Origin: Deltaproteobacteria bacterium
GTDB taxonomy: Bacteria > Myxococcota_A > UBA796 > UBA2385
Length of the DNA: 12,140 nt
Assembly: GCA_015489145.1 (NCBI GenBank)
Contig: WGAH01000480.1
Location: forward strand, 1 to 12,140
Reading direction: 5' to 3'
This document shows, in pieces, positions 1 to 5,696 of the stretch. Positions within the stretch are counted from its first letter, which is position 1, and every line of letters begins with the position of its first letter. Position numbers and translations under genes: made by a program. The notes under the pieces are model-generated. The model did not search any database and was not told the origin of the DNA. It saw nothing but the letters and a program-made list of their open reading frames with translations.

Positions 1-18
1 GATGTGTATAAGAGACAG
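1..18 (+). other. Transposase sequencing-adapter remnant
   Basis: The window opens with gatgtgtataagagacag, which is the Tn5 mosaic-end sequence used in Nextera-type libraries minus its first base. It is laboratory sequence left at a contig end, not genome. Read in frame from position 4 it encodes MYKRQ, a peptide start known to appear in databases when this adapter is not trimmed. Any gene call using that ATG is an artefact, and the true biological sequence starts at about base 19. Confidence 0.96.
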
Positions 19-325
19 ATCTCCGGGGAGGCGTCGTCGCGGATGCGGCGGCGGGTTGGGGGAACGCGGACGTCTCCTGTCGGCCGGACGCGGTCATGCT
101 TGAGGGCGCGTCCCCCCGCTCGGTGCCGACGCAAGTCTGTCACAAAAAGGGGGCACCTGCTGCGTCAAGGCTTTGCAAAGGGGGGGGCGCCGCCCCCGGC
201 GGCGCGCGGCGGGGGCTTCGCGAGCGGGAGAAGGCAGGCTGGAACCGCCGGAAGGAGGGCTGGATCACGGAAGCTCCGATCCGCTCGCGCTACGATGGAG
301 GTGAAGCGGTCAACCGGAGGTGCCC
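19..325. other. Leader region without a convincing gene
   Basis: I found no credible coding region in these roughly 300 bases. Open frames exist only because stops are rare at this GC content, and none has a recognisable product. The segment around 131-180 is less GC-rich than its surroundings and contains the perfect palindrome ctttgcaaag (171-180). It also has two crossing 6-bp complementarities, 122-127 with 152-157 and 128-133 with 161-166. Bases 181-216 are G/C runs able to form several short hairpins. A weak -10-like TACGAT lies at 291-296, but no good -35 sits upstream of it. On the minus strand TTGACG (163-168) followed 17 nt later by TTGTGA (140-145) is a weak promoter look-alike. 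The region probably holds the promoter and 5' leader of the kinase-like gene. Confidence 0.5.
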
Positions 326-1009
326 ATGACCAGGTCCAGGGACACGATCGTCGAGCGCCAGGTTCGCGAGTGGATCGCCCGGCGCCGGGCGCGGGCGGGG
401 CACCGCCTCGCGGAGGAGGCGAAGCCGGTGGTGACGATCACGGGCGAGTACGGCTCCCTGGCCGACTCCGTCGGCGAGGCGCTGGCCGAGCGGCTGGGCT
501 GGACGCTCTACGACCGCGAGCTCGTCACGCTCATCGCCGAGCGGGCCAGCGTGGCCCGATCCCGGGTGGAGGCGGCCGAGGCCGGCGACCGCACCTACCT
601 CGGCGACCTCCTCGACCTCATGCTCTCGTCCGACACGATGTCCTCGGCCGACTACCTCACGAGCCTCACCGACGTGGTGGAGTACATCGCCTCCGAGGGA
701 CAGGCCGTCATCCTCGGGCGGGCGGCCAACGTCGTCCTCGGTCCCGAGCGGGCGCTGCGGGTGCGCTGCGTGGCCCCGCTGCCCCTGCGGGTTCGGCGGC
801 TCGCCCACCACCGGGACATCCCCATCGAGGAGGCGGCGCGCGAGGTCGAGCGCACCGACGCCCGGCGCACGCGCATGGTCAAGGCCCTCTTCGGCGTCGA
901 CCCGCGGGACCCCATCGGCTACGACCTCGTCCTGTCCACCGAGAGGCTCGGCGTGCCCCAGGCCGTGGCGGTGGTCGAGGCGGCGCTCAGGGAGCGATGG
1001 CCTCGCTGA
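326..1009 (+). CDS. Cytidylate kinase-like family protein with eroded P-loop
   Basis: The 227-residue product resembles the Cytidylate_kin2 family (Pfam PF13189), P-loop nucleotide-kinase-like proteins of about 200 residues whose substrates are mostly unproven. After a basic, helical N-terminus (residues 1-33) comes the family core: VTITGEYGS (36-44), then a helix ending in ERLGWTLYDREL (55-66), the conserved VILGRAANVVL (128-138), and an APLPLRVRRL segment (150-159). The C-terminus keeps a D-P-x-x-P-x-x-Y-D-L-V-L-S-T pattern. Family members usually read GSGG in the phosphate-binding turn; here it is GSLADS (43-48), so nucleotide binding is doubtful. ATG at 326 is chosen because GGAGG (316-320) sits 5 nt upstream; GTG at 320 would overlap that site. 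The protein has no signal peptide and should be cytoplasmic. The end overlaps the convergent lipoprotein gene by 23 nt. Confidence 0.85.
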   Translation: MTRSRDTIVERQVREWIARRRARAGHRLAEEAKPVVTITGEYGSLADSVGEALAERLGWTLYDRELVTLIAERASVARSRVEAAEAGDRTYLGDLLDLMLSSDTMSSADYLTSLTDVVEYIASEGQAVILGRAANVVLGPERALRVRCVAPLPLRVRRLAHHRDIPIEEAAREVERTDARRTRMVKALFGVDPRDPIGYDLVLSTERLGVPQAVAVVEAALRERWPR

Positions 1010-1682
1010 GGTCGAAGTCGGCCCACTCCACCCCGTCCAGCGCGACGTCCGCGGCGTGGGCCTCGTCGAGGGAGACCGCGCCCTCGCCCTCGTCGAGGTG
1101 CCAGAGGTGCAGGGTGGCGTCGTCCGGCTCGAAGGGGGCCTCGGGGCGGTCGAAGTCGTCGGCGTAGCGCACGGTGGACGACAGGCGCACCTCGTCGATG
1201 ATGCCGCGGTGGGCCTCCTTGGCGCCCCAGCAGCCGATCTGGATGCGGGGGGCCGGCTCGACGCCGATGGCGGTGCCCTCGTGGAAGGCGAGGCGCTCGC
1301 CGTCGAGGTAGAGCGAGCTGGTGGAGCCGTCCCAGGTGGCGGCGACGTGGTGCAGCTCACCGTCCATCCAGTCGGTCGGCGCGCTCGCGCCGAGGCCCCC
1401 GGGGGTGTCCTCTCCGAAGGTGCCGACGCCGTCGGCGTCCTCCCAGAGGGCGAAGGCGCCGTTCCACACGACGAGCGGGTGCACCCCGGCCGGCGGCGCC
1501 TCGTCGGCCCGGACCCAGGCCTCGACGGTCAGCGCCGCGGGAAAGCTCGCGTCGGGCAGCTCGACCTCGGCGCAGGCGTCCTCGTCCGGGAACCGCAGCG
1601 CGTGGGCGCCCGAGGGCGCCTCGATGGGGTTGCAGCCGCCGGCGAGGGCGGCGAGGACGACGAGGTGGGCGGCGCGGCGCAT
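987..1682 (-). CDS. LamG-domain (concanavalin A-like) lipoprotein
   Basis: This 231-residue protein starts with a short signal peptide ending in LAGGC; Cys17 would be the lipidated residue, and Asn18 (not Asp) suggests outer-membrane sorting by the general rule. Residues about 26-205 match the LamG/pentraxin-like beta-sandwich (Laminin_G_3 type): a strand ALRFPDEDACAEVEL, then ALTVEAWVR, HHVAATWDG followed by LYLDGERL, and IDEVRLS. Such domains bind carbohydrate or protein ligands at the surface; the ligand is unknown here. Cys37 and Cys151 could form a disulfide. After the domain, LHLWHLDEGEGAVSLDE and a following Leu-Asp-Gly-x-x-Trp look like the opening strands of a second LamG module that is not completed. 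The start has a strong GGGAGG 5-7 nt upstream. It lies 91 nt downstream of the acyl-CoA dehydrogenase gene on the same strand, behind a stable hairpin. Confidence 0.88.
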   Translation of the reverse strand: MRRAAHLVVLAALAGGCNPIEAPSGAHALRFPDEDACAEVELPDASFPAALTVEAWVRADEAPPAGVHPLVVWNGAFALWEDADGVGTFGEDTPGGLGASAPTDWMDGELHHVAATWDGSTSSLYLDGERLAFHEGTAIGVEPAPRIQIGCWGAKEAHRGIIDEVRLSSTVRYADDFDRPEAPFEPDDATLHLWHLDEGEGAVSLDEAHAADVALDGVEWADFDLSEAIAP

Positions 1683-1702
1683 GGTCCCCTCCCGGAACGG
1701 AA

Positions 1703-1734
1703 ACCCCGCGGCCCCGGAGCGGGGCGCGCGGGGT
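1703..1734 (-). terminator. GC-rich hairpin, terminator or leader structure between two minus-strand genes
   Basis: Bases 1703-1716 pair with 1720-1734 around a GAG loop: ACCCCGCG and GCCCCG on one side, CGGGGC and CGCGGGGT on the other, 14 pairs with a single bulged G at 1726. Read on the minus strand the stem is followed by UUUCCGUU, a short U-rich tract as in intrinsic terminators. It sits 40 nt after the acyl-CoA dehydrogenase stop and only 20 nt before the LamG lipoprotein ATG. It could end the upstream transcript or act as a partial terminator at the gene junction. If the lipoprotein has its own promoter farther upstream, the hairpin would instead lie in that gene's leader. Confidence 0.6.
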
Positions 1735-1773
1735 CATGGTAGCGCCGGGAAGCGGCGGGACGCGGGGCCCGGA

Positions 1774-3600
1774 TCAGGTTTCGAACAGGTCCTCGTCCAT
1801 GCAGCTCAGGTCGCCCGACCGGATGCTCTTGCCGATGGCGACGGCCTTCGGCAGGAACTCGGCGGCGTAGAAGCGGGCGCCGAGCACCTTGGCCCGGTAG
1901 AACTTCCGGTCGCTGTCGGACACCTCGCCCTGGAGCGCCTCGTGGGCCACGCGGGCCTGCCAGAGGTGCTGGTGGCCGAGGGCGACGTAGCCGAACAGCT
2001 CGAGGAAGGGCGTGGCCTGGAGCATCGCGGCCTTGAGCTGCCCCTGCATCGCCAGCGCGCCGAGGTGCATGGCGGCGCCGCCCAGCGCGTCGCGCGCCTT
2101 CTCGAAGGCCGCCACCACCGGCGCGAGCTCCTCGATGCCGGCGCAGCGGTCCACCTCGGCGTTGACGCGGTTGAGCCAGCTCATGAACAGCACGCCGTTG
2201 CCCCGGCGCATCTTGCGGCCGAGGAGGTCCATCGCCTGGATGCCGTTGGTGCCCTCGTAGATGCTGGAGATCTTCGTGTCGCGGACGTGCTGCTCGACGG
2301 GGTACTCGGCGGTGTAGCCGTAGCCGCCGAAGACCTGCATCGCCTGCACCGTGCACTCGAAGCCCTTGTCCGAGCAGAAGGCCTTGAGGATCGGCGTCAT
2401 CAGCTCGACGAAGCCCATGGCCTCGCTCGCGGCGGCCGGGTCGTCGGAGGCGGCGGCGATGTCCATCTGGCAGGCGGTGTCGTAGATCAGGGAGCGCATC
2501 CCGTCGACGAGGACCTTCTGCCACAGGAGCATGCGGCGGACGTCGGGGTGCCGGATGATCGGCACCGAGGGGGCCTCGTCGTCGCCGATGTCGTCGAGGT
2601 CGGAACCCTGGAGGCGCTCCTTGGCGTAGGCGACGGCGTTGCGGTAGGCCGCCGAGGCGCCGGCGATGCCCTGGAGGCCGACGCCGATGCGGGCCTCGTT
2701 CATCATGTGGAACATCACCTTGATGCCCTCGAACTCCTCGCCGATGAGCCAGCCCTTGCAGGTGCCGCGCCCGCCGATGGACAGCGTGGTGGTGGCGCTG
2801 GCGTGAATGCCCATCTTCTCCTCGATCGACTCGACGACGATGTCGTTGCGCTCGCCGAGCTCGCCGTTCTCGTCGAACAGGAACTTCGGCACCATGAACA
2901 GGCTGAGCCCGTGGGTGCCGGCGGGGGCGTCGGGGGTGCGGGCGAGGACGAGGTGGATGATGTTCTCGGTGAGGTCGTGGTCGCCGCCGGTGATGAAGAT
3001 CTTCTCGCCCTGCAGGGTGTAGACGCCCGGCTCCTCGGTGGGGGTGGCGCGGGTGCGGTTCGCGCCGACGTCGGAGCCGGCGCCGGGCTCGGTCAGGCAC
3101 ATCGTGCCGCCCCACTCGCCGGCGTAGAGCTTCTCGGCGGCCAGCCGGCCCCACCAGGTGTCGGCGGAGTGGGCGGCGAGGAGGTTGGCGGCCCCGCGGG
3201 CGAGCTCCCAGTAGGTCGCGAACGAGACGTTGGCGCCGGTCATCGCGTCGGCCGCCGCCGTGCCGACGGCCTGCGGCGCGCCCATGCCGCCGAGCTCCGG
3301 GTCGGCCGTCAGGGCGAGCCAGCCGCCCTCCGCGACGAGCTTCCAGACCGGCTTGAAGGACTCGGGGGTGGTGACGTTGCCCTCGCCGTCGAACTTCACG
3401 CCCTCCCGGTCGCCGATCTTGTTGGTGGGCGCGATGGCCTCGGTGGCGATCTTGACGGCCTCCTCGACCATCTGGTCGACCATGCCGGCGTCGAAGTCGG
3501 CGAAGCGCTCGAAGCGCCCGAGGGTCTCGGTCACCTTGAGCTGCTCGTGGAGGATGAAGCGGATGTCTCGGAGGTCCACGCTGTAGTCGGTCGCGCTCAT
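1774..3600 (-). CDS. Acyl-CoA dehydrogenase, long DmdC-like family
   Basis: The 608-residue flavoenzyme should oxidise an acyl-CoA to the 2,3-enoyl-CoA, passing electrons to electron-transfer flavoprotein in the cytoplasm. The length, about 200 more than classic acyl-CoA dehydrogenases, and the N-terminal LRDIRFILHEQL match the long subfamily with extra N- and C-terminal domains (PF12418 and PF12806), which includes 3-methylmercaptopropionyl-CoA dehydrogenase DmdC. The FAD/substrate segment MCLTEPGAGSDVG spans 167-179 and FGGYGYTAEYPVE begins at 424. YEGTNGIQ places the catalytic base at Glu449, as in medium-chain enzymes. The substrate cannot be read from sequence: a medium- or long-chain acyl-CoA is as likely as methylmercaptopropionyl-CoA. 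ATG is preceded by AGGAG at 5 nt spacing. The upstream operator implies acyl-CoA-responsive repression. No ETF or other beta-oxidation gene is in the window. Confidence 0.95.
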   Translation of the reverse strand: MSATDYSVDLRDIRFILHEQLKVTETLGRFERFADFDAGMVDQMVEEAVKIATEAIAPTNKIGDREGVKFDGEGNVTTPESFKPVWKLVAEGGWLALTADPELGGMGAPQAVGTAAADAMTGANVSFATYWELARGAANLLAAHSADTWWGRLAAEKLYAGEWGGTMCLTEPGAGSDVGANRTRATPTEEPGVYTLQGEKIFITGGDHDLTENIIHLVLARTPDAPAGTHGLSLFMVPKFLFDENGELGERNDIVVESIEEKMGIHASATTTLSIGGRGTCKGWLIGEEFEGIKVMFHMMNEARIGVGLQGIAGASAAYRNAVAYAKERLQGSDLDDIGDDEAPSVPIIRHPDVRRMLLWQKVLVDGMRSLIYDTACQMDIAAASDDPAAASEAMGFVELMTPILKAFCSDKGFECTVQAMQVFGGYGYTAEYPVEQHVRDTKISSIYEGTNGIQAMDLLGRKMRRGNGVLFMSWLNRVNAEVDRCAGIEELAPVVAAFEKARDALGGAAMHLGALAMQGQLKAAMLQATPFLELFGYVALGHQHLWQARVAHEALQGEVSDSDRKFYRAKVLGARFYAAEFLPKAVAIGKSIRSGDLSCMDEDLFET

Positions 3601-3631
3601 GGTTTCTCCTGCGAGAGGGGAGATGCGGCAC

Positions 3632-3649
3632 TGAATGAACGCTCATTCA
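3632..3649. promoter_or_regulatory. FadR-like TetR-family operator
   Basis: TGAATGA-ACGC-TCATTCA is an inverted repeat with perfect 7-bp arms and a 4-nt centre, in a stretch much more AT-rich than its surroundings. The arm sequence and spacing resemble the operator described for the Bacillus subtilis fatty-acid-degradation repressor FadR (TGAATGA...TCATTCA) and related TetR-family regulators. It lies 32 nt upstream of the acyl-CoA dehydrogenase ATG and overlaps its best -10 candidate, the position expected for repression relieved by long-chain acyl-CoA. The cognate regulator is not in this window, so its identity is inferred. Confidence 0.75.
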
Positions 3650-3675
3650 ATACCACCCCTGCAAAAAGGCTGCAA
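3647..3675 (-). promoter_or_regulatory. Candidate promoter of the acyl-CoA dehydrogenase gene
   Basis: On the minus strand TTGCAG (3670-3675) is followed after exactly 17 nt by TATTGA (3647-3652); each hexamer matches 3 of 6 consensus bases for a sigma-70-type promoter. The predicted start falls at about 3640, inside the TetR-type operator, leaving a leader of about 40 nt with an AGGAG ribosome site. Matches are modest; the operator overlap is the main support. Confidence 0.4.
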
Positions 3676-3690
3676 CGCGCGCCACGCTCT

Positions 3691-3715
3691 CGCCGGGCGA
3701 TGCATCTTCCCGGCG
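3691..3715. repeat. Short inverted repeat in the divergent intergenic region
   Basis: CGCCGGG (3691-3697) and CCCGGCG (3709-3715) are perfect complements around an 11-nt centre that contains ATGCAT. It lies just upstream of the candidate dehydrogenase promoter, between divergent genes. It could be a second regulator site or a chance GC hairpin. Confidence 0.3.
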
Positions 3716-3845
3716 TGCCTCCCCGAGCTTCCAAGCGCGGCTTCCGCCTCCTCTCCCGTCCCCGCGCCCCCGCGTCCCCGGCGACGCGGGACTCCAGGGC
3801 GCGGCGCGCGGGTCCGTTCCCCCGGTTGCTTCGCATCCTCGTCCC

Positions 3846-3872
3846 GCGGCCGGCCGGCCTCCGACCGGCCGC
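3846..3872 (+). other. Leader hairpin upstream of the lipoprotein start
   Basis: GCGGCCGG (3846-3853) pairs perfectly with CCGGCCGC (3865-3872) around an 11-nt loop. The stem ends 11 nt before the GGGAGGA ribosome site (3884-3890) of the downstream lipoprotein gene. It would form in the mRNA leader if transcription starts upstream; no clear promoter was found. An 8-bp all-GC stem is not rare at this composition. Confidence 0.3.
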
Positions 3873-3897
3873 CGGGCAGGCCCGGGAGGACTCCGGC

Positions 3898-4731
3898 GTG
3901 CCCCACCGCCCCTTCTCGGTTCCCGCCTTTCTCGGCGCGGCGGTCCTCGCTGCCGGGCTGGCGGCCTGCGGCGGCGCGACGCCGGGCGAGCTGGTGCGCG
4001 TCCCGGTGCGCCGCACGGTGGTCGTCCGGGTGGTGGCCGAGCGCGCGGACGGCGATTCCGACGCCGCCCTCCTGCGCGCCGCCGTCGCGCCCTACGCGGG
4101 CGTGGCCGGGTCCGCGGTCCCGCTGGCCCCCGGCCGCTGCGAGCCCGTGCCGGCGGTCGCCCCCGGGGCGCCGGCGGCGGCGGCCGCGTCGCTTCGCCTC
4201 GGCGAGCGGGTGGAGCTGGCCTGGGAGGCGGGGGCCTGGCGGCTGCCGCGCGCCGCGGTGGAGCGCGGGGTGGCCTGGCAGCCGGTGGGCATCGACCTCG
4301 AGGGGTGGAGAGGCTGGGAGGTCCACGCCGAGCGCATCGCCCAGTTCGGCGAGATCCCCGAAGTGGTCCACCGGCGGGAACGGCCGGACGGCGGGGTCGT
4401 GCTGTGGTGGCGGGGGGAGTATGCGGCGGCGGACGTGGAGGCCCGGGTGCGCGTCGGCGAGGAGCGGTGGCGCTGCGGCAGCGGGCCCGAGTCGGTGGAG
4501 ATCCCGTGGTGGCTGGCCCGCGACGGCGAGGTCCGGCTCGCCGCGACGCGGCGCACGCGGCGGCTGAGCGCCGACGAGCAGGGTGCCGTCGGCGAGGCGA
4601 CCCTGGTGGTGCCCGGCGAGCCGGCGCCGGGTTCGTGGGTCGCCGGGGAGCGCCCGGCTCGGCCCGTCCGCCGGGGCGCCGGGCGGGCGGCGCCGCCCCG
4701 TCGCCCCTCGGGCGGCACGCGACGGGGCTGA
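3898..4731 (+). CDS. Predicted lipoprotein of unknown function
   Basis: I do not recognise a family. The 277-residue product has a typical lipoprotein signal: PHRPFS, then a hydrophobic stretch (residues 8-22) and the lipobox LAAC with lipidation at Cys24, followed by Gly-Gly, consistent with outer-membrane anchoring. The mature part is mixed beta-like sequence with alternating Val/Arg (RTVVVRVVAER), a Trp-rich middle (GWRGWEVHAERIAQFGEIPE), and a strand-rich segment up to about residue 235. It ends in a basic Pro/Arg/Gly tail. Cys81 and Cys193 are the only other cysteines and could pair. GTG is chosen as start because GGGAGGA (3884-3890) lies 7 nt upstream and the signal peptide begins there. 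It is followed after 27 nt by the D-2-hydroxyacid dehydrogenase gene, so the two may be co-transcribed, although the products share no obvious task. Confidence 0.75.
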   Translation: MPHRPFSVPAFLGAAVLAAGLAACGGATPGELVRVPVRRTVVVRVVAERADGDSDAALLRAAVAPYAGVAGSAVPLAPGRCEPVPAVAPGAPAAAAASLRLGERVELAWEAGAWRLPRAAVERGVAWQPVGIDLEGWRGWEVHAERIAQFGEIPEVVHRRERPDGGVVLWWRGEYAAADVEARVRVGEERWRCGSGPESVEIPWWLARDGEVRLAATRRTRRLSADEQGAVGEATLVVPGEPAPGSWVAGERPARPVRRGAGRAAPPRRPSGGTRRG

Positions 4732-4758
4732 AGACGCCGGCCCGGTTAGGGCGCCGCC

Positions 4759-5676
4759 ATGCGCCTGTCCCGCTGGAGCCGCAGCGCCTACGAGACCGAC
4801 GCGGACCTCGCCGCCGAGGCCCGCGCCCTGTCCGGGCTGGTCGACGTCCTCCCCCCGGGGAGCGACGCCGAGATCGTCGTCGTCAGCAGCAAGCTCCCCC
4901 TCGGCGAGCGCGAGCTGGCCCGGGCGCCGAGCGCCCGCCTGGTGATCACCACCACCAGCGGCACCGACCACCTCGACCTCGACTGGATGCGCCGGGCGGG
5001 CATCGCCGCCTGCCGCCTGCCGATGGCGCGGCGCGACGCCGTGGCCGAGGCCACCCTGGGCATGCTGATCCACGGCCTGCGGCGGGTGGGCGAGCTCCAG
5101 GAGCGGGCCCGTCGCGGCGCCTGGGCCCGGGCGGAACTCCCCGAGCTCGCCCCGCGCACCCTCGCGGGCAGCCGGGTGGGCGTGGTCGGCCTCGGGGTGA
5201 TCGGCCGCCGCATGGCCGCCATCCTCGACGCCCTCGGGGTCGAGGTCCTCGGCGCCGACCCGGCCGGCCTGCCGCCCGGGGTGCGACCCGCCACCGTCGA
5301 CGAGATGCTCGCCGAGTGCGACGCCGTGTGCCTCCTGTGCGACCTCAACCCGACGAGCCGGGGCATCCTCTCCCGGGAGCGGATCGCCCGGGCTCGCGGC
5401 GGGCTCGTCGTCGTCAACACCGCCCGCGGCGCGCTCCTCGACGTGGACGCCGCCGTCGCCGCGCTGGCGGCGGGCCGCCTGGGCGCCCTGGCCGTGGACG
5501 TCTTCCCCGAGGAGCCCTGGCCGGACCTCGCCCGGGTGCGCGAGCTGCCGGGCCTGCTGTTCACCCCGCACGCCGCCGGCTACCACGCGCGCCTGCCCGA
5601 GCGCATTCGCGAGGGGCTGGTCGCGGCGGTGGGCGCCTTCGTCCGCGGCGAGCCCCTGCCTCACCGCCGGGCCTGA
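4759..5676 (+). CDS. NAD-dependent D-2-hydroxyacid dehydrogenase
   Basis: The 305-residue cytoplasmic enzyme should interconvert a D-2-hydroxyacid and its 2-oxoacid using NAD(H). Residues 1-95 form the smaller substrate-binding half, including SGTDHLDL (67-74) at the usual substrate-loop place. The Rossmann half carries VGLGVIGRR with GLGVIG at 144-149 and an acidic Asp167 at the end of the second strand, favouring NAD over NADP. All three catalytic residues are present: Arg223 in NTARG, Glu252 in DVFPEEP, and His271 in TPHAAG. The length fits short members such as glyoxylate/hydroxypyruvate reductases and single-domain phosphoglycerate dehydrogenases; there is no ACT regulatory domain. PdxB-like 4-phosphoerythronate dehydrogenase is another possibility; the substrate is undetermined. 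The ribosome site is weak (AGGG, about 8 nt upstream), consistent with reading through from the lipoprotein gene 27 nt before. Confidence 0.92.
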   Translation: MRLSRWSRSAYETDADLAAEARALSGLVDVLPPGSDAEIVVVSSKLPLGERELARAPSARLVITTTSGTDHLDLDWMRRAGIAACRLPMARRDAVAEATLGMLIHGLRRVGELQERARRGAWARAELPELAPRTLAGSRVGVVGLGVIGRRMAAILDALGVEVLGADPAGLPPGVRPATVDEMLAECDAVCLLCDLNPTSRGILSRERIARARGGLVVVNTARGALLDVDAAVAALAAGRLGALAVDVFPEEPWPDLARVRELPGLLFTPHAAGYHARLPERIREGLVAAVGAFVRGEPLPHRRA

Positions 5677-5696
5677 ACCCCCGGCTCAGGCCCGGC
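5666..5696. terminator. Bidirectional terminator-like inverted repeat between convergent genes
   Basis: GCCGGGCCTGA (5666-5676) and TCAGGCCCGGC (5686-5696) are perfect 11-bp complements with a 9-nt loop. The TGA stops of both convergent genes form the inner ends of the arms, so the 9-nt intergenic space is the loop. The position and symmetry suit a shared terminator for the D-2-hydroxyacid dehydrogenase and the korAB-phosphatase operon. There is no U-tract on either side, so efficiency as an intrinsic terminator is uncertain. Confidence 0.6.

Noticed and set aside
181..216. G/C-run hairpins as an intrinsic terminator
   Set aside because: Several overlapping short stems are possible but none is dominant, there is no U-tract on either strand, and no gene ends nearby.
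320..325. GTG at 320 as start of the kinase-like gene
   Set aside because: It overlaps the GGAGG ribosome site that is correctly spaced for the ATG at 326.
4..1167. Long plus-strand open frame starting with MYKRQ
   Set aside because: Its start codon is inside the sequencing adapter, and the frame runs antisense or out of phase to the kinase-like and LamG genes, with a low-complexity Arg/Gly/Ala product.
1321..3897. Very long plus-strand open frame opposite the acyl-CoA dehydrogenase
   Set aside because: It is an antisense shadow of a clearly recognisable gene; the product is Gly/Val/Ala/His-rich without any motif. Only its last part, from GTG at 3898, has a ribosome site and lipobox and is kept as a gene.
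3643..5664. 673-codon minus-strand frame opposite the lipoprotein and D-2-hydroxyacid dehydrogenase
   Set aside because: It is antisense to an enzyme with complete catalytic motifs; the composition is typical of a high-GC shadow frame.
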